In this document: one piece after another, positions 26,782 through 36,725 of the stretch
Numbering within the stretch: position 1 is the stretch's first letter
Layout of the letters: each line of letters opens with the position of its first letter
NCBI GenBank assembly: GCA_030388725.1
Contig: CP128857.1
Span: 3,286,001 to 3,350,000 of the forward strand
Source of the DNA: Prodigiosinella aquatilis
Lineage (GTDB): Bacteria > Pseudomonadota > Gammaproteobacteria > Enterobacterales > Enterobacteriaceae
Direction: 5' to 3'
DNA: 64,000 nt
The notes under the pieces: generated by a model
Databases searched by the model: none
The model's input: only the letters and a program-made list of their open reading frames with translations
What the model was told of the DNA's origin: nothing
Position numbers and translations under genes: made by a program

Positions 26782-27773
26782 GGGTTCACCGTCCTATATC
26801 CCCCGTATTGCCGTTGTATTACATCAATTTTCTTACCATCAATATGAAACAGGCTGCGCTGATAAACGTCATTGTCACCGGTCAAAACCTGCACATCGGC
26901 AAAAAACCATTCACTTTTAATCGCCAGCACTTTTTGCGCGCCAGCCTTACTGCCATCAGGTAACTGCTGCAACCGGATAAATTCGTTCACACTGCCCCAT
27001 CCTTCTGCCGGACGTTGTGACAATACCGCTAGTGCATCCTCAGTATTAAGCTCTCCCATAAACAATGCAGACATCAGCGGAGCCTGCTCAACACGGAGAG
27101 TGTTCACATTAATCATCATCGTTTTCACTGGCAGGACGCAGACATACGGTAATAGCCGGCGATAAAGCGCGGTATCCATCCCGGACACCACGCGCAGTTC
27201 GCTTACATCCACCATATTCTGGTTTGCCGGATAATAGGCCGGGTAGCTTTCATCTTCAGCGCCATTGGCTCGTGGCTGACTATCCTCGTCGATCCAGTCA
27301 CGGATGGCGTCAACCACGTTGTCCGCCCGTGTGGCATCTTCACCCAGACCAATAATGAGTTGCCGTAATACCTTCGCGGCATAAGGCGTAGACATCAGCG
27401 TATCGCTGGTTTTTCCCGTATTTTCATTCTTGTTGTCACGTTGATTCAGTGCATTCAAATTTAGACAAGTCAAACCATCCTGCACCTGACTACGGATTTC
27501 TCCGCCATCGGGCAACGTCTGGTGTACCACCCGAGACCAGGATTGTCCCAGAGAAGTCCGTTTCGGTGAGGCCAGCGCATCCTGCAACAAGATGCTTTCT
27601 ACCAAGGCTTCCGCGCCTCGGGCATACCACTTTGCCTGCATCCGGTTAAGCTGGCTTTCCGTACGTTGCCAGGCCATGCCGGTTCGCTCGGTAATCGAGT
27701 ACGCTACGGTCACCATCAGTGCCAGAATCAGCATCACGACCAACAACGCGACACCACGCTGCCGACTGTTCAT
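26778..27773 (-). CDS. outK: Minor pseudopilin OutK
   Basis: Large minor pseudopilin (GspK) capping the pseudopilus tip with OutI and OutJ. The N-terminus RQRGVALLVVMLILALMVTVAYS is the prepilin hydrophobic segment after the cleavage Gly. As usual for GspK the +5 residue is not Glu. The body contains the GspK helical insert region (VVDAIRDWIDEDSQPRANGAEDE), whose acidic residues match the calcium-binding area. Length is 331 aa. The ATG overlaps the stop of the frameshifted outJ. Confidence 0.92.
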   Translation of the reverse strand: MNSRQRGVALLVVMLILALMVTVAYSITERTGMAWQRTESQLNRMQAKWYARGAEALVESILLQDALASPKRTSLGQSWSRVVHQTLPDGGEIRSQVQDGLTCLNLNALNQRDNKNENTGKTSDTLMSTPYAAKVLRQLIIGLGEDATRADNVVDAIRDWIDEDSQPRANGAEDESYPAYYPANQNMVDVSELRVVSGMDTALYRRLLPYVCVLPVKTMMINVNTLRVEQAPLMSALFMGELNTEDALAVLSQRPAEGWGSVNEFIRLQQLPDGSKAGAQKVLAIKSEWFFADVQVLTGDNDVYQRSLFHIDGKKIDVIQRQYGGYRTVNP

Positions 27774-28473
27774 GAACCATTCCCGCTCGAAGACTGCCCC
27801 GCATCAGGGTTATAGGTAGTATCCTGACGCGCTTCCGTGTCGCCATCCGGTGTACCAGTCTTACTCTTTTTCTTCTCTTTGTAGGTATGCGTCAGCAGGA
27901 ACAGCCGCGTTATTTCGCCGTAATCCCGCAGATTCACCACCACTGCAATACCTTCCGGCAGATTATCGGGATCGTCCCAGCGATCCTGCCAGGCTCCCTT
28001 TCCAAAAAATGCAGGACGAAACCATCGACATGGGTCAGTAACGGCCGGATTGCCGGTTCCTGCCCATTGAGTGGATCGGGCGAATCATAAAACAGACGTT
28101 CCAGAGTATTGTTACGTAAACGATAGCTCACGGGTTGCAGCTCTGAGCGCGGTAATACACCCAGTGGATTAAGCCAGCCATTGCGGATAAAACTGACAGC
28201 CCAGTCGTTGCTGTCAAACTGATATCGCCCGGCATAAAAGCCATGTTTGCTTCCTGCACGACGATAGGGGACCATCTGTGAAAAATCCCGCTCCATCTGT
28301 GAAAATGCACGCTGCAACTCGGCCAGCCTACCGGCTTTGCGCGCTGAGACCGTATCGTTGCGTATTACGCCATTCAATACTTCAGAGGTACTCAGGCTCA
28401 GCGCCGCAAATACCGCCAGCGCCAACATCATCTCCAGTAAGGTGAAGCCACGTGTCGCTGAATAGAGTTTCAC
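27770..28473 (-). CDS. outJ: Minor pseudopilin OutJ, read through a -1 frameshift
   Basis: Pseudopilin GspJ: prepilin leader then GFTLLEMMLALAVFAAL at residues 9-25. In the zero frame the protein stops after 179 aa, and its end (from REPGR) is unlike GspJ. A shift of -1 at Leu157, within a run of six T (28004-28009), gives GKGAWQDRWDDPDNLPEG, a typical GspJ C-terminus, and extends the protein to 234 aa, ending exactly on the outK start (ATGA). The site reads T TTT TTG, a heptamer of the slippery X XXY YYZ form. Programmed shift, transcript slippage, true mutation or a one-base sequencing loss all remain possible. Confidence 0.85.
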
Positions 28474-28847
28474 CGTGCCGGCTCTCCCTTCCTAACCACA
28501 TAACTGCGTAACCAGGCATCCGCCGACGGTGAGTTTTTATTGTGACGGACCTCGACATCTAACGCGCGGACATGACTATCGGCCGTCTCCACACCTTGCA
28601 AACGCCAGTACCACAGCGTTCCGGCAAAGGGGACTTCACTCTCTATCCAGCGAGTATCCGGCCAACTGTTCTCCAGTTGCACCTGCACCTGTTGATTGTC
28701 CGCAATCCAGGAAGCAAAGGTTTTCTCCTCCAGTCGACTCAGCGTGCCAGCCTGCTGCGCGGTGGTTTTTAACACCGTCAGGCCTGCCAGCGCAAAAACC
28801 ACCAGCGCGATCATCACTTCCAGTAGTGTCATTCCTTGTTGCTTCAT
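28470..28847 (-). CDS. outI: Minor pseudopilin OutI
   Basis: Minor pseudopilin (GspI), 125 aa. The leader and hydrophobic helix KQQGMTLLEVMIALVVFALAG carry the Gly-Met cleavage site and Glu at +5, as required for OutO processing. A globular C-terminal domain follows (WRLQGVETADSHVRALDVEV). It starts 2 bases after outH and overlaps outJ by 4 bases. Confidence 0.92.
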   Translation of the reverse strand: MKQQGMTLLEVMIALVVFALAGLTVLKTTAQQAGTLSRLEEKTFASWIADNQQVQVQLENSWPDTRWIESEVPFAGTLWYWRLQGVETADSHVRALDVEVRHNKNSPSADAWLRSYVVRKGEPAR

Positions 28848-28849
28848 CG

Positions 28850-29392
28850 CTATCTTTCCACATCCTGTGAAGTGAGCAAATTGCCGTTCTCATCCACCTG
28901 TAGCCAGGTCGCGTGCTGATCTTTGGTTCTAAATGCCAGCCGAAACGGCGTTACTTCACCGCCGGGCAAAACGATAATATCGGGGTCTCTGTCAGTAGAA
29001 GAAACGCGCTTGCTGTTGCCTGCCGCTTTTCCCGCACCCGCCAGTTCCAGTTGAAATACCGAAGGCAACTCGGTAACCGATGCCATGCGATGAGGTGTCC
29101 AGGGTTGCCACGCATAGCTCAAACGCTGTTGATCATCAGGCAAATCCATCACCTGACGTTGTAACAAAACGTACTGCCAACGCTGAGGGAAGATGTAAAT
29201 ACCGAGGATGTGATCATTCATCTGGCTGTCTGCCACCGCGAATTCCAGTTGCGCCCGGAAACGGGACATTTGCCAGGCACTGTCCTGCGACTTGGGAACC
29301 GGGGTGGACATCATGACCATCATGGCAGCCAGCCCAGCCAACAGGACTACCAACATGATTTCCAGCAGGGTAAATCCACGTTGCCGCACCAT
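28850..29392 (-). CDS. outH: Minor pseudopilin OutH
   Basis: Minor pseudopilin (GspH), 180 aa, linking the OutI-J-K tip complex to the OutG filament. The N-terminal RQRGFTLLEIMLVVLLAGLAA has the cleavage Gly and Glu at +5. The C-terminal beta domain (about 40-180) is of the usual length. It follows outG by 3 bases. Confidence 0.92.
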   Translation of the reverse strand: MVRQRGFTLLEIMLVVLLAGLAAMMVMMSTPVPKSQDSAWQMSRFRAQLEFAVADSQMNDHILGIYIFPQRWQYVLLQRQVMDLPDDQQRLSYAWQPWTPHRMASVTELPSVFQLELAGAGKAAGNSKRVSSTDRDPDIIVLPGGEVTPFRLAFRTKDQHATWLQVDENGNLLTSQDVER

Positions 29393-29395
29393 TGA

Positions 29396-29845
29396 TTACT
29401 CGTTAGTGGTGCTATTGTGCGCACGCGTGCCAACATTCCAGTTGCCGATGTCATCTTCCGTATCCGGTATGCCATCCGGGCCATATGAGAAAATATCCAG
29501 CCTGCCGTGACGTCCTGGATTAAGCAGTTGGTACTCCGCGCCCCACGGGTCCTGCGGCAGACGGCGAATATATCCATCCTGTGGATAGTTGCGTGGTTCT
29601 GGTTGTACCGTCGGTTTTTTCACCAGCGACAGCAATCCTTGCTCCGTTGAGGGATAACGGTTGTTATCAAGCTTGTACATATCCAGCGCACTCTCCAGCG
29701 CCACGATGTCACTAACCGCTTTTTGCCGGTCAGCCTTCTCTTTATTTCCCATCAGATTCGGCACCACCAGGCTCGCCAATATGCCGAGAATGACGATAAC
29801 CACCATGATTTCCAACAGGGTAAAACCGCGCTGACGTCGTTCCAT
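29396..29845 (-). CDS. outG: Major pseudopilin OutG
   Basis: Main subunit of the type II pseudopilus, 149 aa. The leader RRQRG precedes FTLLEIMVVIVILGILASLVVPNLMG, the highly conserved GspG helix. The C-terminal calcium-site region DIFSYGPDGIPDTEDDIGNW is intact. Processed by OutO. It lies 31 bases downstream of outF. Confidence 0.96.
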   Translation of the reverse strand: MERRQRGFTLLEIMVVIVILGILASLVVPNLMGNKEKADRQKAVSDIVALESALDMYKLDNNRYPSTEQGLLSLVKKPTVQPEPRNYPQDGYIRRLPQDPWGAEYQLLNPGRHGRLDIFSYGPDGIPDTEDDIGNWNVGTRAHNSTTNE

Positions 29846-29876
29846 CTTTTATTACCTCATTCAATATCAATCTTCA

Positions 29877-31103
29877 CTACATGCTCATTAGGGTATTCAG
29901 TTGCAGAATCGGCTGTAAAATAGCCAGAACGATAAACAGCACGATCCCAGCCATGCTGACCACCAGCAACGGCTCAAACAGCCCCAGCGCCAATGTCATT
30001 TCCGCATTGAACTCACGGTCCTGGTTGTCGGCGGCACGGGTAAGCATGCTATCCAGCTCACCACTGCGTTCTCCGCTGGCAATCATGTGGCGCATCATGG
30101 CGGGAAACAGCGCCGTCTTCTCCAGTGCCCGATGCAAACTGACGCCCTCGCGTACCGCATCGGTCGCCTGGCTCAGCCGAAAGCGGGCGTAATCGTTGGT
30201 CATTACATCACCGCTGATGCGCATCGCCTGCAATAATGGCACTGCACTGGCATTGAGAATGCTCAGGGTTCTGGCATAACGGGCGGTATTCAGGCCCCGC
30301 ACAATGCGTCCAATCAGCGGTAAAAACAGTAAGCGGTGATGAAAGGCAATACGCCGCTGTTCCTGACGTAACAACACCCGTAGCCCCATAATGCCGAGTA
30401 CCACAACCAGCACCACCCAGGGCCCGAAGGTGCGCACTCCATCACTTATCCCCATCAACAAGCGGGTTGACAATGGCAATGCCTGTTTCATGTGAATAAA
30501 CTGTTCCACTACCTTAGGCACGACCGCCGTTAGCAAAATACTCACCACCGCAATGGCTACCACCGTCAGCACGCAAGGGTAAATCATCGCCTGCTGAATA
30601 CGCCCACGCATCTGCTGGCGCTGTTCGGTGTAATCAGCCAGACGATTAAGCACCGCATCAAGATGACCGGAGGCCTCCCCGGCTGACACCATGGCACAAT
30701 ACAATCGCTCAAAACTGCCGGGGAAACTGCTCATGGCTTCAGCCAGCGAATGTCCTTCCATGACCTTCATCCGGATCGATGACATCAACTGGCTCAGCTT
30801 CGGTTTTTCACTCTGCTTCGAAACTGCATCTAACGCCTCTTCCAGCGGTAACGCCGCAGCGACCAGCGTAGCCAGTTGTCGGGTCAGCAAGGCCAGGTCA
30901 CCCGAGCTGATACGGTGAGCGCGTCGTAAAGACAACCCAAACCCTTTTTGCGCCGTCGTTTCACCGCGTTGTTCATCCATTTTCAACGGCGTCAGTCCTT
31001 TTTCACGTAAAAGCTGACGTGCCTGACGAGCGGAGTCGGCCTCCTGTAAGCCACGGCATTTTTTCCCCTGCGCGTTCAACGCCTGATACTGAAATAGCGC
31101 CAT
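29877..31103 (-). CDS. outF: Type II secretion platform protein OutF
   Basis: Polytopic inner-membrane platform protein (GspF), 408 aa. It has two related cytoplasmic domains (about 70-170 and 270-375) and three hydrophobic spans, at about 172-195, 220-245 and 380-400. The family motif FPAMMRHMIASGERSGELD is present. It begins 1 base after the outE stop. Confidence 0.95.
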   Translation of the reverse strand: MALFQYQALNAQGKKCRGLQEADSARQARQLLREKGLTPLKMDEQRGETTAQKGFGLSLRRAHRISSGDLALLTRQLATLVAAALPLEEALDAVSKQSEKPKLSQLMSSIRMKVMEGHSLAEAMSSFPGSFERLYCAMVSAGEASGHLDAVLNRLADYTEQRQQMRGRIQQAMIYPCVLTVVAIAVVSILLTAVVPKVVEQFIHMKQALPLSTRLLMGISDGVRTFGPWVVLVVVLGIMGLRVLLRQEQRRIAFHHRLLFLPLIGRIVRGLNTARYARTLSILNASAVPLLQAMRISGDVMTNDYARFRLSQATDAVREGVSLHRALEKTALFPAMMRHMIASGERSGELDSMLTRAADNQDREFNAEMTLALGLFEPLLVVSMAGIVLFIVLAILQPILQLNTLMSM

Positions 31104-31104
31104 G

Positions 31105-32601
31105 TCATTCCTCTTTGGTCACCCGCACCACTTCCTCCCAGGTAGTGATACCGGCCAGCACTTTTTCCATTCCATCCTGACGAATAGTGGTGCGGTTATT
31201 ACCGAGCATACGGGCAATATCCAATTCGCCGTCACCACGATGGATCGCCGTCCGGACCCGGTCATCAATCAACAACAGCTCATGGATGCTGGTACGGCCG
31301 CGATAGCCAGTGAAATTACACTGCTCACAACCCACCGAATGATGCAATGTTGTACCGACAGGCAGACCGGACTGATGGGCTTGCTCTTCATCAATAGCAT
31401 AGGGCTGACGACACTCCGGACACAGGGTACGCACCAACCGCTGCGCCAACACAGCCAGCAGAGAGGTAGACAGCAGAAAAGGTTCGGTGCCCATATCCTT
31501 CAGGCGTGACAGCGCACCCAACGCACTGTTGGTATGCAGTGTGGATAACACCAGATGACCGGTCAGGGATGCCTGCACCGCAATTTGTGCTGTTTCGCTA
31601 TCACGAATTTCTCCAACCAACACGACATCCGGGTCCTGGCGCAGAATGGCCCTCAACCCACGGGCAAAGGTCATATCCACTTTGGTATTCACCTGCGTCT
31701 GGCCGATACCGTCCAATTCATATTCAATCGGGTCTTCCACTGTCATGATGTTGCGCTCGGTGGCATTAAGGCGGCTGAGCGCAGCGTAAAGCGTGGTACT
31801 TTTCCCCGAGCCGGTCGGCCCGGTCACCAGGATGATGCCATGTGGCCGGTGAATCAGCGTGTCCAACTGCTTCTGGTTGTTCTCTGTCATACCAAGTGCA
31901 TCCAAGTCCAGCTGCACACTGTTTTTGTCCAACAGACGCAACACCACCCGCTCACCATGGTTTGATGGCAATGTTGAAACCCGCACATCAATGGCACGGC
32001 CACCAATGCGTAATGCCATACGACCATCCTGCGGGACACGTTTCTCGGCGATATCCAGTTTGGCCATGACCTTGATACGCGAAACCAGCAACGATGCCAG
32101 CTGGCGCTGCGGCCGCAAAATTTCCCGCAATACACCATCGACACGAAAACGAATCAGCAGATTACGTTCGTAGGTTTCAATATGAATATCGGATGCCTTG
32201 TTTTTGATGGCTTCCGTCAGCATGGCGTTAATCAGGCGGATAATTGGCGCATCGTCTTCAGCGTCCAATAGATCATCACTATTAGGCAGCTCTTCCGCTA
32301 GCGTATAGAAATCAATATCGTTACCGATGTCTTCCATCAGTTGCCGCGCTTCTTCTGAATCGCGCTGATAGCGCATCACCAGCTCTCGTGTAAACGCTTC
32401 GGCACTCACCCGACTGATATTTAGTGGTATTCCTGCCACGCGCCGCGCTTCCAGGAGCGCCATCGCCGATGTTTGCGGTACACAGAGAACCTGTGCAGCC
32501 GAGGTTCTCTCACCCTGTAACAGCAGAATCTGTTGGGCTCGCGCATAGGCGAATGGCAGCAGAGGACGTGACTCGGCAGCGTCGATAAGCGATTCGCTCA
32601 T
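31105..32601 (-). CDS. outE: Type II secretion ATPase OutE
   Basis: Hexameric cytoplasmic ATPase (GspE) powering pseudopilus assembly, 498 aa. Walker A is GPTGSGKSTTLY (near residue 260), the Asp box MTVEDPIEYELDGIGQTQVN follows, and Walker B is VVLVGEIRDSETAQIA. The zinc module CPECRQPY ... CEQCNFTGYRGR is complete. The N-terminal 90 residues are the OutL-binding domain. It overlaps outD by 4 bases. Confidence 0.97.
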   Translation of the reverse strand: MSESLIDAAESRPLLPFAYARAQQILLLQGERTSAAQVLCVPQTSAMALLEARRVAGIPLNISRVSAEAFTRELVMRYQRDSEEARQLMEDIGNDIDFYTLAEELPNSDDLLDAEDDAPIIRLINAMLTEAIKNKASDIHIETYERNLLIRFRVDGVLREILRPQRQLASLLVSRIKVMAKLDIAEKRVPQDGRMALRIGGRAIDVRVSTLPSNHGERVVLRLLDKNSVQLDLDALGMTENNQKQLDTLIHRPHGIILVTGPTGSGKSTTLYAALSRLNATERNIMTVEDPIEYELDGIGQTQVNTKVDMTFARGLRAILRQDPDVVLVGEIRDSETAQIAVQASLTGHLVLSTLHTNSALGALSRLKDMGTEPFLLSTSLLAVLAQRLVRTLCPECRQPYAIDEEQAHQSGLPVGTTLHHSVGCEQCNFTGYRGRTSIHELLLIDDRVRTAIHRGDGELDIARMLGNNRTTIRQDGMEKVLAGITTWEEVVRVTKEE

Positions 32602-34748
32602 CGGCCCTCCCGAGGATAAAACGTAGCAATGGCAGACTGTACTTGACTGAAGATGTAGGTATTGCCGCCAGAAGGTAAATGCAGCGTATCGTTATTCAAT
32701 ACCCGCTCGCCCTGTCCTGCACCACGCTGCTGATCCTGTTCATAATCGAAGGATCGGTACTTATTTACGGTCGCATTCTGGAACTGTTCACCACTACGAA
32801 TGATAGTTGGCCGCAGGAACAACATAAGATTACGTTTTGATACCGTACGGCTCTTGGAACGGAACAGATTCCCCAGAATCGGAATATCGCCCAAGATAGG
32901 AACTTTACTATCCGATTCTATCGTGCTTTTATCCAACAAGCCGCCAACAACGACCGTCTCCCCACTGCCGACCAACACGGCATTATTTACCGTGCGAGTA
33001 TTGAAGGTCACGCCCAGATCACTGCTACTGCTGGAAGAGGAATCCGCGACGCTGGACACTTCCTGCTCAATTTGCAGTAACACCGAATTACCTTCATTAA
33101 TTTGTGGTTTAACCCTCAGCTTGATACCCACCGTTTTGCGCTCAACGGTATTGAAAATGTTATCGCCGGAAGTAGTTTGCGAACCAGTCAGCACCGGGAC
33201 TTCCTGGCCGACATTAAACGTCGCTTCCATATTATCCAACGTAACAATGCTGGGCGTTGCCAGGACATCATTCTTGCTGTTACTAGACAACGCAGTCAGC
33301 AACATTGACCAGTTGCCCTGATAGAAACCGGCTGCGATGCCATTTAAACTGCCAAGTGCGCTGGAATAAGCCGAGGTTAACGTACCGTCTGCACGGTATT
33401 GATCGGTACCTATCATCGCAGTCGAAATGGGCATGCCGGTGTTGGTAAACTGCGTCATACCCGCACGCTTGTTACCCCACTGAATCCCCAGATTGAGGCC
33501 ATCCGCATCCTGGACTTCCGCAATAATGGCCTCTACCAATACCTGAGGACGGCGAATATCCAGTTTATCGATAACCTTTTCCAGATCGCGCTGGATATCA
33601 GGTGGCGCGGTAATGATCAGTGAATTGGTCTGATCGTGCGCCCGGATGGTCACTTCCTTGCCTTGAATGACGATGGTCTTCCCACCGGAACTTGAGTTGC
33701 TGCCAAAAGCGGAACCAAACCCCGTGCTGGTACTATCAGAAGAACTGCTGCTACCCGAAGACGAACTACTTGTACTACTACTGCTACTTGAGTCTGAACT
33801 TCCTGACTTGCTTTTATTGCCGCTACTGCTGGAAGTGTTTCGGCTATTACCACTGCCGCTGTTACTTCCCGTAAGTACATTCACCAGATCCAATGCCTTG
33901 GCGAATTTCAAATAAATGACCCGAGTCCCACCTTGTGCCACCGATTTGCGATCCAGTTGATGGACCATGTCTACTGTCCACTTCAGGGAGTGCTCTTCAC
34001 CACTCACCACCACCGAATTGGTGCGTTCGTCCGCCGCCACATTTGCCAGCATTGTGCTCGGCAAGCTATTTTTCTCATCGCTCTTGTTAAGATTAGCTAC
34101 CAGTTTGACCACATCTTCCGCAGAAGCGTAAACCAGCGGAACAGTCACGACATTGCGGTCACCGGTTTTATCTACCTCATCGATAATTTCCATCAGCCGT
34201 TTCACGACGGCGGCACGCCCGGTCATCAACAGGACGTTGGAAGGCTCATAATGTACGACACTGCCTGCACCAGCATTATCATTCAGTTGACGCAATAACG
34301 GCGCCAGATCACGGGCTGCAACATTATTGACAGGGACAACTCGGGTAACCAATTCATCGCCTACCCCCGGCTGCTCGTCACTGGCTACCGGTATTGAAGA
34401 CGTCTTGGCATCTTTTGAGCGAACCACTTTCAACACACCGTTATCCATTGATACGACCGAGAAACCATATACATCCAGCACACTGAGAAAGAACTGGTAA
34501 TACTGCCCTTCATTCATCATGTCATAGCTGCGTACCGTTACGGTGCCACGTACTGTCGGATCGATAATGACTGTTTTATTCAGGTTTTTACTGACGGTAT
34601 TAATAAATTCCTGAATGTCGGTGCCTTTAAAACTGGCTGAAAACTCGGCGCCCCATCCACAGGATGATCCGAGCAAAAGGGCGATTATGCCTAACCAGCC
34701 CCAGCGTTTTATTATTCCTTTAGCAAACACTTTACTCGTCTCCCCCAA
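32598..34748 (-). CDS. outD: Type II secretin OutD
   Basis: Outer-membrane secretin (GspD), 716 aa, forming the exit pore. The signal peptide ends at GWGA (about residue 34). Domains N0-N3 occupy about 35-390, the secretin domain follows from about 395 to 635 (VPVLTGSQTTSGDN and VVVGGLLDKS are typical), and the C-terminal S domain, which binds the pilotin OutS, ends the protein. The N3 loop (about 295-356) is almost entirely Ser with Gly, Thr, Asn and Asp, an unusually long low-complexity segment. The start overlaps outC by 17 bases. Confidence 0.97.
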   Translation of the reverse strand: MGETSKVFAKGIIKRWGWLGIIALLLGSSCGWGAEFSASFKGTDIQEFINTVSKNLNKTVIIDPTVRGTVTVRSYDMMNEGQYYQFFLSVLDVYGFSVVSMDNGVLKVVRSKDAKTSSIPVASDEQPGVGDELVTRVVPVNNVAARDLAPLLRQLNDNAGAGSVVHYEPSNVLLMTGRAAVVKRLMEIIDEVDKTGDRNVVTVPLVYASAEDVVKLVANLNKSDEKNSLPSTMLANVAADERTNSVVVSGEEHSLKWTVDMVHQLDRKSVAQGGTRVIYLKFAKALDLVNVLTGSNSGSGNSRNTSSSSGNKSKSGSSDSSSSSSTSSSSSGSSSSSDSTSTGFGSAFGSNSSSGGKTIVIQGKEVTIRAHDQTNSLIITAPPDIQRDLEKVIDKLDIRRPQVLVEAIIAEVQDADGLNLGIQWGNKRAGMTQFTNTGMPISTAMIGTDQYRADGTLTSAYSSALGSLNGIAAGFYQGNWSMLLTALSSNSKNDVLATPSIVTLDNMEATFNVGQEVPVLTGSQTTSGDNIFNTVERKTVGIKLRVKPQINEGNSVLLQIEQEVSSVADSSSSSSSDLGVTFNTRTVNNAVLVGSGETVVVGGLLDKSTIESDSKVPILGDIPILGNLFRSKSRTVSKRNLMLFLRPTIIRSGEQFQNATVNKYRSFDYEQDQQRGAGQGERVLNNDTLHLPSGGNTYIFSQVQSAIATFYPREGR

Positions 34749-35556
34749 GCTCTAAATAAATATCCTTCCGCTGCCCTTCCCGCTCTACTGTCACGGTAAA
34801 CTCATGCACATCCAACATGCGTTCCATCGCTTTCTTGGCTTGCTTTTCATCCCGCAAATCCAGGCCGTTCATCGCCACAGCCAGATCGTTGTCTTGAAAA
34901 CCAACCCGATAGAATGCATCACTGTCTTTTCCGGGATTAAGTAAATAGCCGGAGAGTTCGTTGCTCTCTGTCATCACAGGAGAAAAAGCGAGATAATCAC
35001 TAATCGCTGCTGCAGGACGTTGTTGTAGTTGCTCCTTTAACTGCACGATATCGGTTTGCCCGTCCCGCTCTTGATCATATAAGCCCAACACCTCATAGCG
35101 TCCCTGATACTGCAATAGGATTTTATCCGACTGAATGGAGATAATTTTGGCATCATAGCCTGGTACCCGCTCACCGACGCCACGGCTAACCTGATGATTA
35201 TCCTTACTAATAATAGCGATTGATCGGCCGCTCTCTCGACTGGCGACAACACCAGTCAGACTTAATTTCAGCGAAGAAAGCGGTAGATTGTTCAATTGGA
35301 CGGAATCCAGCCCGCCAGCCGTTTTAATTTTTTCAGAAGAGACACCAAATAATGTGAAAGCACCCAGCGTCACAGATTGCTGTTTAGCCTGCACAGGCAT
35401 GGCATGCGCAGCAGGCAGTGGCATATTTTGTGGTAATACTATCTGCCTGACTAACATCGCCAATTGCTGACAAATCAGTAACAGCAACACACCGAGCAAA
35501 GTACGCCTGATAACAAGCGGAGATACAGGTGGCAGTCGTGAAATTTTCATCTGCAA
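34732..35556 (-). CDS. outC: Type II secretion inner-membrane protein OutC
   Basis: Bitopic protein (GspC), 274 aa, connecting the inner-membrane platform to OutD and involved in substrate recognition. One N-terminal span (about 17-36, IRRTLLGVLLLLICQQLAM), then the homology region that contacts OutD N0 (TLFGVSSEKI ... LKLSLTGVVASRESGRSIAI), and a C-terminal PDZ domain (about 185-274, GYLLNPGKDSDAFYRVGFQ). First gene of the outC-outO operon. Confidence 0.95.
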   Translation of the reverse strand: MQMKISRLPPVSPLVIRRTLLGVLLLLICQQLAMLVRQIVLPQNMPLPAAHAMPVQAKQQSVTLGAFTLFGVSSEKIKTAGGLDSVQLNNLPLSSLKLSLTGVVASRESGRSIAIISKDNHQVSRGVGERVPGYDAKIISIQSDKILLQYQGRYEVLGLYDQERDGQTDIVQLKEQLQQRPAAAISDYLAFSPVMTESNELSGYLLNPGKDSDAFYRVGFQDNDLAVAMNGLDLRDEKQAKKAMERMLDVHEFTVTVEREGQRKDIYLELGGDE

Positions 35557-35843
35557 ACATTGTCCCTATTTGTTCGCGGCCCTATTATTCCCCCACCCGC
35601 TGAGATGATCTGAAGCAAAGGGATTACTACGTGGCAAGCATTCACCGGTGAAAACATCATCATGCGGCCTACCACTTCTGCTGCCTTACGGCCGAATATT
35701 GCATACTTGGATAATAATCCCGGTATTGATATATATTTAATACGCTCCCCAATGAAACACATCCCGGTTTAAGGGGAAACCATGGACATATGTCATCACT
35801 GTATATCCATCACCAATAGCTCAACCACCCACTATTTCATGTA

Positions 35844-35970
35844 TATACCCGTCATACTTCAAGTTGCAGGTGTGTTGGCTGCGTTCGCTCACCCGAATCA
35901 CCTACCTGAGTAAGCTCATCGGGATTCGCTCACTTGCCGCCTTCCTGTAACTCGAATTATTTTGGGTATA
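35844..35970 (+). repeat. Full-length ERIC (IRU) element
   Basis: A 127-bp element bounded by TATACCC and GGGTATA and containing the ERIC core (GTTGGCTGCGTTCGCTCACC, then CTGAGTAAGCTCATCGGGAT). It is largely palindromic and, when transcribed, can fold into a long hairpin. It is the best preserved of six ERIC-like copies in the window. Confidence 0.92.
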
Positions 35971-36318
35971 GAAATGGTGTTTAAGCAGTAATTGCAGATT
36001 CCCTTCACTAGAGCAAAAAACCTCTTTATTTTTATGTAACGCTCTTTTCTGGATATAGATTCATATTTAACAAAAAATCAGAAATAATCACCAAGATAAA
36101 TCAACTGAGTTCTTCTTCGATATTAGTAATGCGACCGCGCTCTAAAAACGGGTAATATCCTGACAATAAAAATATGATACGTTCATTACAAACATTCACC
36201 GTGTCTATAATCTGCTTTCATTAATCACAACATGAAAATATTAATTATTAGCAAACACATAATTCAAATATGATGTGCTAAAAAACAGCAATATCATTAT
36301 ACTTATCGTTCATTATTT

Positions 36319-36362
36319 TATACCCGTCATATGATGTGCTGGTGTTGGCGTTGTTGTCCGAC
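36319..36362 (+). repeat. Degenerate ERIC fragment
   Basis: Starts TATACCCGTCATATGATG and continues GTGTTGGCGTTGTTGTCCG, matching the left 45 bases of the full ERIC element at 35844 with several changes. The rest is lost. Confidence 0.45.
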
Positions 36363-36725
36363 CTTCCAAGAGCCACTGTAGTCAGTATTGAAACTGGCTC
36401 TGGACACGTTTTTCATTTATTAAAATCAATAAATCATGTCAGTGCATCGGGAATTATTCACTGCTCTCTCCATGCACTTGAAATCTATCTGGCATACAGT
36501 GCCATACCATGGTTATAACGGTTTAATAACATCAAACCAAATAAAGCATAATACCCATAGAATCCACTTATACCTATTGACACCGACTTTCCGTTATCAC
36601 CATTATCATATGATAACAATAATATTATTGTTATCCTGATTAGACTATTTAACTCCCAACATTTTTTGTCTTACACAGTGATCTTATTTAGCACTATAAC
36701 TTAAAAAGAAACAACAACAAAACAA

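Noticed and set aside
33667..33915. Plus-strand frame encoding a Leu/Glu-rich protein
   Set aside because: It is the antisense reading of the serine-rich OutD loop; its composition is a by-product of repeated Ser codons.
35547..35762. Minus-strand frame before outC as an outT-like gene
   Set aside because: No signal, no ribosome binding site and no recognisable similarity; it overlaps the outC start.
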